Below, one piece after another: positions 4,305 to 9,603 of a stretch of DNA of 9,603 nt. A program made the position numbers and the translations under genes. This DNA is from CAZTKP01 sp964614215 (GTDB lineage Bacteria; UBP6; UBA1177): positions 1-9,603 of the forward strand of contig CAZTKP010000100.1 in the NCBI GenBank assembly GCA_964614215.1, given 5' to 3'. Each line of letters opens with the position of its first letter. The stretch's first letter is position 1. Under the pieces are notes generated by a model that saw only the letters and a program-made list of their open reading frames with translations, was not told the origin of the DNA and searched no databases.

Positions 4305-7178
4305 TTACTCCTCTAATTCTAAGAACATAAGTGTACTCCTCTGTTCAACCGGCTGAGAAACAAACTGGTTATAACTCCTAAGAAGCAGATCAGGATCTTC
4401 TTTAAGATTTTTTCTATCGTCCTCAGTAATTTTCAGGTTCATTCTGTCCATAGCAAAAAGAGCTGTCTCACGGACAATGGGACTTGGATCATACAGGAAC
4501 ATAGAGATCTTGTCCGAGATCTCAAATATTCTTTCCTGAGCAACTACATAAAGCGTAATCGCTCTAACCCAGTCTGAATCATCAACAAGAAAGTCTTCCA
4601 GTATCTCAAAGAGTTCCATTTTTCTGATCTTGAAATAAGAAAATCCCAGTCTCATCTTCTCTTTCTCGTTCTTTATCTCGATCAGAGGAATGATCACCGG
4701 ACGAATATCTTTATCGACTATATTATCAACAATTTCAAGGGCATTGGATTTCTGAGAATTCGAAACATACCTTTGAGTTATGTTAAAATAGATATTATCG
4801 AACAACTGATTCCCATACATAAGTGAAAGTATTGAGAAAATTCTCTGATAACAGTTGTCGAGCTTGGTCTCAAGAACTGAGTTAAGGTGAGTCGTCTTCA
4901 ATTTTTCCCTTATCTCGACAAGGAAGTAAAGAGTCTGAAAATAAAGGTATATTTCCTTAAGCAGCATTATCTTGAGCTGGTTTGCATCAAGAGATATATT
5001 TTTCATCTTCACAAGAAGCTTCTTCAGACTATTAAGAACAATGTTCCTCATCTCATCACTTTTTGTTTCAAGTGTACTCATTAAAAGATAGACTGATTTC
5101 GGGGAATTGATGTCCCCGAGCATCCTCGCGACCTCACTTTTAAGCTTGAAGCTTTCAAGACTGTTGGACAGAATATCCGCAGCGGGAAGAAGAACTTTCT
5201 CTCCGAATTTTCCAAGAGCTTTGGAAACATCGAAACTTACATTTTTATCAAGAAGCATGTAGAAAAGTTTAGGAACAAATATCTTCGATCCTATCTTGCA
5301 GGCAGCCTGAACGGCTTCCCTTCTGACACTTGCCTCTTTATCGTTAAGAAGATCAAAGAGCTGCTGCTGCATATTTTTCTGACCTATCTCTCCGAGGACA
5401 TATGCCGCCGCCGATCTGTCAGTCTCCTTTTCTGATTCAGTAAGGTCTTTTAAATGAGGTGCCGCGGCCATAACACCGCTGATCCCGCCATATTTGATCA
5501 GCGATATGATCGCAGACTGCTTGATCTTTATGGAATCACTGTCTAGAAACTGTGAAAGATAGTTAATGGATTTTTCCATCTGCATGTAGCCGTAAGTCAG
5601 GATAGCTTCTTTTATAACATCCTCTTCCTTATCTTTAAGCAGTCTAAGGATCTCATACGTGTAAAAGCGGCTTTCCATACTGCGGAGAAGTCCCAGGATC
5701 TTAACCTTGACTCTTGATCCGGGAGCATTGAGAAGCGGAATGAAGTTTCTGACCAGATTATAGTAGTTTCCTTTTTCCACCATATCAAGAGCCATTAGTA
5801 TCTCTTCTTCGTCCCCTGCCTCGATCGCATGGATAATAATATCCTCAAGAAGGTTCTCCTTCACACCCAGCTCGTTGTTCTCAAAACGTTTTTTCTTGAT
5901 GTTATCTATAAGGATCGTCAGGTATTCCTTTCTGATACCGATAATAACAATTATCCATACCAGACCTATTACAAGAACCAGCCAGGAAACTGTTGCTTCA
6001 TCCAGTCCGGCCTTTGTTATAAGATAAAGCGCCAGACCGGAAATACCGATAAAAACAGGTTTGATAATCCCGTCGATCAGTGCTTTTGCTCGACTTTTTA
6101 TCTTCGGATCAAGAGGAATGTAAAGCAGCTGCATAGCCGCATCGTTGACAGTATATCTGAAAGCATAGTCACTGGCCCTTGCCATAGTGATAGCAATAAG
6201 AGGTGCCGACCAGGAAATAATTATCAGAGATTCGGGAAGAACTATAAAGAATGCGGAAAAAAGAGTTATCATCGCCGGAAGAATACCGAGACTTATAAAA
6301 ATACTTGTCTTTAAAAGTCTGGAGGTGGCAAAGAACTGGAAGAACAGTGAGAAAACTCCCCCGAAAACAGCATAGATTATACCAAAGAAAGTTGCCAACT
6401 CACTTTCGTTGAACTCCTTTCCCGCCACTATTTTAAACTGATAGTCAATAAATGTGACAACGATAAAAATAAATGCCGTCATCATGGCGATATACTTCAC
6501 GTAAGGAGATTTGAATATGCTAACCTTAGCTTTGCTTGTAAATTTTGTCGCTGTCTTTGCAACGACTCCCCTTTGAAGTCTAAGCTGATATTTTTTGCCC
6601 ATATTGCCCACTATTCCCATGCAGATACCCATAAAAATAGTGTTAATTATGAGAAGGTTCTCCACAGGAACAAACTTGACCATTTCACCGACACTTACAC
6701 CGACAAGAAGGCTTGCGATAACACCGCCACCACCTACAAATCCGAGCACTCTTTTAGCTTCTCTTGAATCCAGCAGTTCATTTGTAAATGACCAGAACTG
6801 GAACATCATGAAGGAACCCATCAGCTCTATAAAAATATAGAGCATCGGGAAACTCACCTTAACATCGGCCTTAACAAGAAACAGAAAAGCTAACGTGCTG
6901 AATATATTAATGAAAAATGTGGTCGTGATGATCTTATCCAGTCTATAGTAGTAGCTTTTCCTGATATAGATATAGGTCGCCGTGGAAACTATCAGCGCAA
7001 CTCCGATGTACATCAGAGAAAGCTTTGAGGAATCGTATCTTTTAAGAAAAAGTGTATCTCTGACAATTCGCCCCATGACCATGATGGCCACAGCCAGAAA
7101 CTGATAGAGAAAAAGCATTACCGCTTTATTTTTCTCGTCCTTTTCAACGTTGAATATTGACAGCAGCTTACTGCTCAT
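4305..7178 (-). CDS. NTT-family (Npt1/Npt2-like) nucleotide transporter with C-terminal HEAT repeats
   Basis: A 957-residue inner-membrane protein. Residues ~15-420 contain about twelve hydrophobic segments. They carry signatures of the ATP/ADP-translocase-like NTT family: GRIVRDTLFL at the end of the first helix (36-45), NELLDSREAKRVLGFVGGGG (133-152) with the following Gly-rich helix, and LLYIPLDPKIKSRAKALID (351-369). Residues ~440-720 are a helical HEAT array; clear repeats include KEASVRREAVQAACKIG (614-630). Residues ~725-845 are helical without obvious HEAT periodicity, and two more HEAT units follow (863-880 and 894-913). Canonical NTT proteins of obligate intracellular bacteria are ~500 residues with no HEAT tail, so energy parasitism should not be assumed; the substrate is unknown. 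The ATG directly abuts the trmL stop codon, and GGTGAG within the end of trmL can serve as ribosome binding site. Confidence 0.85.
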   Translation of the reverse strand: MSSKLLSIFNVEKDEKNKAVMLFLYQFLAVAIMVMGRIVRDTLFLKRYDSSKLSLMYIGVALIVSTATYIYIRKSYYYRLDKIITTTFFINIFSTLAFLFLVKADVKVSFPMLYIFIELMGSFMMFQFWSFTNELLDSREAKRVLGFVGGGGVIASLLVGVSVGEMVKFVPVENLLIINTIFMGICMGIVGNMGKKYQLRLQRGVVAKTATKFTSKAKVSIFKSPYVKYIAMMTAFIFIVVTFIDYQFKIVAGKEFNESELATFFGIIYAVFGGVFSLFFQFFATSRLLKTSIFISLGILPAMITLFSAFFIVLPESLIIISWSAPLIAITMARASDYAFRYTVNDAAMQLLYIPLDPKIKSRAKALIDGIIKPVFIGISGLALYLITKAGLDEATVSWLVLVIGLVWIIVIIGIRKEYLTILIDNIKKKRFENNELGVKENLLEDIIIHAIEAGDEEEILMALDMVEKGNYYNLVRNFIPLLNAPGSRVKVKILGLLRSMESRFYTYEILRLLKDKEEDVIKEAILTYGYMQMEKSINYLSQFLDSDSIKIKQSAIISLIKYGGISGVMAAAPHLKDLTESEKETDRSAAAYVLGEIGQKNMQQQLFDLLNDKEASVRREAVQAACKIGSKIFVPKLFYMLLDKNVSFDVSKALGKFGEKVLLPAADILSNSLESFKLKSEVARMLGDINSPKSVYLLMSTLETKSDEMRNIVLNSLKKLLVKMKNISLDANQLKIMLLKEIYLYFQTLYFLVEIREKLKTTHLNSVLETKLDNCYQRIFSILSLMYGNQLFDNIYFNITQRYVSNSQKSNALEIVDNIVDKDIRPVIIPLIEIKNEKEKMRLGFSYFKIRKMELFEILEDFLVDDSDWVRAITLYVVAQERIFEISDKISMFLYDPSPIVRETALFAMDRMNLKITEDDRKNLKEDPDLLLRSYNQFVSQPVEQRSTLMFLELEE

Positions 7179-7649
7179 CTACTCACCACGCTCAAAAAAA
7201 TCATTCTGTCTAAGTGCCTCCATCAAAACAGAAGAGACACAGCTTGAAAGATTCAGGCTTCTCACCTTCAGATCGGGCATTGGAAGAAACCTCGTTCTCT
7301 CACCGTTTTCATCTATTATTTTCTGGGGAAGTCCCAGAGACTCACTTCCGAAAACAAGATAGTCGCTATCTTTATATTCAGCTCTGTCATATCTCTTTGA
7401 GCCTCTTGTCGAGAACAGATGCACTTTTGAAAGATCGTCCATTAAACCCGGCACATCCTCGATTCTGTCCCAGACTTTCACATCAACATACTTCCAGTAA
7501 TCAAGTCCCGCCCTTTTAAGATTTCTGTCGTCAATTTCAAACCCCAGAGGCTTCACAAGATGAAGTCTGCATTTCTGAGACAGAACAGTGCGTGCAATAT
7601 TTCCAGTGTTCTGAGGTATTTCCGGATTTACTAGAACTACATTAAACAT
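7179..7649 (-). CDS. trmL: tRNA (cytidine(34)-2'-O)-methyltransferase TrmL (SPOUT family)
   Basis: A 156-residue cytoplasmic SPOUT methyltransferase of the usual TrmL/YibK length. It closely matches E. coli TrmL as I recall it: NPEIPQNTGNIAR (8-20), the KRAGLDYW motif (45-52), FGSESLGLP (100-108) forming part of the knot, and VRSLNLSSCVSSVLMEALRQ (129-148), the S-adenosylmethionine-binding trefoil knot end. TrmL methylates the 2'-O of the wobble nucleotide in certain tRNA-Leu isoacceptors. The start ATG at 7649 is the only choice because TGA immediately precedes it in frame. The ribosome binding site is weak (GGAAAA about 8 nt upstream). It heads the four-gene operon and directly abuts the transporter gene. 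No functional link between tRNA modification and the downstream genes is evident; trmL is often placed opportunistically. Confidence 0.93.
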   Translation of the reverse strand: MFNVVLVNPEIPQNTGNIARTVLSQKCRLHLVKPLGFEIDDRNLKRAGLDYWKYVDVKVWDRIEDVPGLMDDLSKVHLFSTRGSKRYDRAEYKDSDYLVFGSESLGLPQKIIDENGERTRFLPMPDLKVRSLNLSSCVSSVLMEALRQNDFFERGE

Positions 7650-7664
7650 TCACAATTTTTCCAT
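7650..7664 (-). other. Four-codon mini-ORF abutting the trmL start
   Basis: The minus strand reads ATG GAA AAA TTG TGA, encoding MEKL. Its stop codon directly precedes, in frame, the trmL ATG. No convincing ribosome binding site is visible ahead of it. It could couple translation initiation to trmL or be chance. Confidence 0.2.
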
Positions 7665-7685
7665 AATTTCAAAAGTCAACGGGAT

Positions 7686-7713
7686 ATTATATTTATTACT
7701 ACTTAAAATACAA
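7686..7713 (-). promoter_or_regulatory. Sigma70-like promoter of the trmL-NTT-cNMP-DUF2141 operon
   Basis: On the minus strand a perfect -10 box TATAAT (7691-7686) follows a 16-bp spacer and a weaker -35 box TTGTAT (7713-7708), which lies just past the antiporter stop codon. Transcription would start near 7679, giving a leader of about 30 nt. No hairpin terminator separates it from the antiporter gene, so read-through from upstream is also possible. Confidence 0.55.
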
Positions 7714-7715
7714 TT

Positions 7716-9539
7716 TTAGGAGGTCTGTTGACTGATGTATTTGAGATGTTTTTTAAGATCACCTTCAAAAAGAGCTTTAGATATAACTTTGAGGACTGAA
7801 AGATGCTGATCGGGATCACTTTCAGGAGAAATTATCAGAAAAATGACATCAACTGGTTTTCTGTCAGGACTTTTCCAGTCAATAGGCTCCCGGCATATAC
7901 CGGCAAAGACCTGAACTTTACTAACTTTTGAACTTCTGAAATGAGGAAGCGCCACTCCTTCCCCTATTCCTGTGGTGGAAAGTTTCTCTCTTTCCATCAG
8001 CGGCTGCATTACTTCATTTATCTCACCTGTCATTTCATTCTGCACAAGCTGTTTTGAGAGTTCAAAAAGTGCCTGCTCTTTTGTTGCGGCATAAATGTCA
8101 ATAACATTACCGTTTAAATAGCTTTCTATCTGAGCCATTGAATCCATTTCCTGAGAAACTGCTTTGAGAGCGTCTCTTTCTCCTGTGGTCCAGTGTTTCC
8201 ACTTCATGAGAGTTTTTTCTGACAGCCAGGCACCGCCAAGTTCAAATATGACAAGAGCAGGGATAATTGTGTTAAATATCAAGGTTCCTTCGGCGTCCTT
8301 AAGCATTGTTGCGACTAAAATTGTTTCAACAGCAGCCATTCCTGCCTGTGGAAGCATAAGTTTGGGGAGTGCAGCAGTAATTTTGGGATCCTGCCCTGTG
8401 ACTCTGCATCCGATCCAGTTTCCTGCCAACTTTCCAAAAGAACGCAGAAACACATAGGCTGCCACATATATCATCGTTTCCATACTGAATGTTTCTATCT
8501 GAACATTTGCACCAATAAGCGCAAAGAAAAACAAGTTCAGGACAGGCATGACGTTTCTCACCTTCATCGATTCAAAGATGGCGTGACTGTGATAATTCGC
8601 TATGAGAAAACCCGCAACAACAGCAGTTATGAGAAAAGGAAGATGGAAATTCATTGCACCGGCAATACCGATAGCAATAACACCTGTCATTATAAGAAGC
8701 ACCTCCACAGACGGAGTCGGATGATCCGAAAGTACTGTGCTTAAAAAACTGTTAAACTCTTTTTCAGCGTGACTTTCCATTTCCTCTTCATCAGGAAGAC
8801 GTTTTTTCAGTGTTAATTTGAGAATAAAAAAGATCGCAACACCAATTATCACAGCAAAAAGAATTTCAAGGAACACTTCCCAGCCGATGTGAAGCACTGA
8901 GAGCATTTGACCTTTTTTCATGGCCACAGCAACACCGAGAAAAACAGAGAAGAAGATAACTTCTATGATGTCATCCAGAACAACAATGTTTGCGAGTATA
9001 TTCTTGAGAGAACCTTCTATTTTGAGCTTGTTCATCAGGATAAAGATGAGAGCGGGAGCAGTTGCAATCCCGATGCTTCCGACAATGCATGCATGGATAA
9101 AAGAAAAGTCAAAAAAGTAATAAAATCCTGCTGAAAGAACAAAAAATGTAAGAAATGCCTGAAGGAGACAGATGAGAGTAGCTTTTATCCCGACAGCTTT
9201 TAAGCGCTCAATGTGGAGTTCCTCGCCCAGAGAAAATGCAATAAGACCAAGGAAAAGAAATACAAAGAAATGATAGTTTTCAAAGATTTCCGTGTATTCG
9301 GCGAACTTATTGTCAAAGAAATGATAGACGGGAGAAAAGACCAGCAACTCACGAAGTCCCGGACGTGCCTCGAAAAACCTGTGGATAACTTCAAGAAGGT
9401 GCGGACCTACGATCATTCCGCCGAAGATCTGTCCGATAACCTCACCCACGTTGATCCTGCGTGCGATCACCCCGCAAGTATAAGCAGAAAGGATAAGAAG
9501 TCCCATAGACATAATCTGAAGCTGCATGTGTTCGAACAA
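7716..9539 (-). CDS. CPA2-family cation:proton antiporter fused to a PTS EIIA (fructose/Ntr-type) domain
   Basis: A 607-residue inner-membrane protein. Residues ~6-440 form a CPA2-like exchanger: GEVIGQIFGGMIVGPHLL (32-49), the unwound-helix region GIATAPALIF (157-166), and VVLDDIIEVIFFSVFLG (186-202) with the paired Asp189-Asp190. It also has RSFGKLAGNWIG (366-377), with Lys370 where NapA-type antiporters carry a conserved Lys, and LPQAGMAAVE (396-405). Paired aspartates are typical of electrogenic Na+/H+ exchangers such as NapA, rather than KefB/C. A hydrophilic loop (~244-275) interrupts the helices. Residues ~472-607 are an EIIA domain with TGIGEGVALPHFRSS; His533 is the expected phosphorylation site. 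The fusion suggests that exchange responds to PTS phosphorylation (inference); EI and HPr are not in the window. The TTG start at 9539 is chosen from its ribosome binding site; Met5 is too far from it. Confidence 0.9.
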   Translation of the reverse strand: MFEHMQLQIMSMGLLILSAYTCGVIARRINVGEVIGQIFGGMIVGPHLLEVIHRFFEARPGLRELLVFSPVYHFFDNKFAEYTEIFENYHFFVFLFLGLIAFSLGEELHIERLKAVGIKATLICLLQAFLTFFVLSAGFYYFFDFSFIHACIVGSIGIATAPALIFILMNKLKIEGSLKNILANIVVLDDIIEVIFFSVFLGVAVAMKKGQMLSVLHIGWEVFLEILFAVIIGVAIFFILKLTLKKRLPDEEEMESHAEKEFNSFLSTVLSDHPTPSVEVLLIMTGVIAIGIAGAMNFHLPFLITAVVAGFLIANYHSHAIFESMKVRNVMPVLNLFFFALIGANVQIETFSMETMIYVAAYVFLRSFGKLAGNWIGCRVTGQDPKITAALPKLMLPQAGMAAVETILVATMLKDAEGTLIFNTIIPALVIFELGGAWLSEKTLMKWKHWTTGERDALKAVSQEMDSMAQIESYLNGNVIDIYAATKEQALFELSKQLVQNEMTGEINEVMQPLMEREKLSTTGIGEGVALPHFRSSKVSKVQVFAGICREPIDWKSPDRKPVDVIFLIISPESDPDQHLSVLKVISKALFEGDLKKHLKYISQQTS

Positions 9540-9545
9540 GGCATT

Positions 9546-9550
9546 CTCCC
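9546..9550 (-). promoter_or_regulatory. Ribosome binding site deciding the TTG start of the antiporter
   Basis: The minus strand reads GGGAG, 6 nt before TTG at 9539. The ATG between them is out of frame, and the in-frame ATG at codon 5 is about 18 nt from the site. I saw no convincing promoter in the 53 bases left upstream of it. Confidence 0.65.
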
Positions 9551-9603
9551 GACAATTTTAGACAGAATACCTTACATTTTTTTAGTCAGGGAAAAGACAG
9601 GTA

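Noticed and set aside
5829..6314. 161-codon open frame on the plus strand
   Set aside because: It lies entirely antisense to the NTT-HEAT transporter. It has no domain-like composition, and the minus-strand gene is clearly real.
4305..7178. Reading the NTT transporter as evidence of an intracellular energy parasite
   Set aside because: The HEAT-tailed form, about twice the length of classical ATP/ADP translocases, also occurs in bacteria that are not obligate intracellular, to my knowledge. Nothing else in the window suggests host dependence.
7214..7519. 101-codon plus-strand open frame opposite trmL
   Set aside because: It is antisense to a well-conserved methyltransferase gene, with no features of its own.
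7674..7679. TTGACT resembling a -35 box ahead of trmL
   Set aside because: No acceptable -10 box lies 16-18 bp downstream of it; the TATAAT at 7691-7686 is a far better candidate.
9200..9394. 64-codon minus-strand open frame inside the antiporter gene
   Set aside because: It is an alternative frame of the antiporter coding sequence, which is strongly supported by family motifs.

Overview
The window looks like ordinary chromosome from a Gram-negative bacterium with a moderately AT-rich genome. It carries a lipoprotein with a very acidic, Asp/Asn/Glu/Pro-rich linker, a periplasmic thioredoxin-fold protein and several exported proteins. It also carries an NTT-type transporter with HEAT repeats and an antiporter fused to a PTS EIIA domain. 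I cannot name the phylum. The lipoprotein style and the HEAT-linked NTT transporter are reminiscent of deltaproteobacteria-like or candidate-phylum lineages, but that is an impression. I see no RNA genes, insertion sequences, CRISPR arrays or phage genes.

Layout. Positions 1-507 (-) hold the start of a soluble PAS sensor histidine kinase, cut by the window edge just after its phospho-acceptor His. Positions 508-681 are a compact divergent control region. It has a good sigma70-like promoter for each side, and between and within them two abutting palindromes and a 10-bp direct repeat. Positions 682-3398 (+) are a two-gene unit: a 787-residue lipoprotein made of about seven degenerate beta-rich modules, then a small exported CPHC thioredoxin-like protein that starts at TTG. 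This unit meets the next one tail to tail with 2 bp between stop codons.

Positions 7649-3401 (-) are a tight four-gene operon, in transcription order: trmL (tRNA wobble 2'-O-methyltransferase), a 957-residue NTT-family transporter with a HEAT-repeat tail, a stand-alone cyclic-nucleotide-binding domain protein, and an exported DUF2141 protein. Gaps are 0, 3 and 7 bases. A perfect TATAAT box lies ahead of trmL. Positions 9539-7716 (-) encode a CPA2-type cation:proton antiporter with a C-terminal EIIA domain, also starting at TTG.

How the genes may work together (inference). The kinase and the lipoprotein/thioredoxin unit probably share regulation through the common intergenic region. The cyclic-nucleotide-binding protein probably serves the NTT-HEAT transporter, because the two are translationally coupled and, to my knowledge, such domains occur fused in one chain in other bacteria. 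The antiporter appears to be controlled by PTS phosphorylation. Both large transporters in the window are therefore tied to a separate cytoplasmic signal-input domain. I found no defence system or other clearly new machinery. The most promising leads are the split NTT-HEAT/cNMP pair, the divergent control region and the modular lipoprotein.
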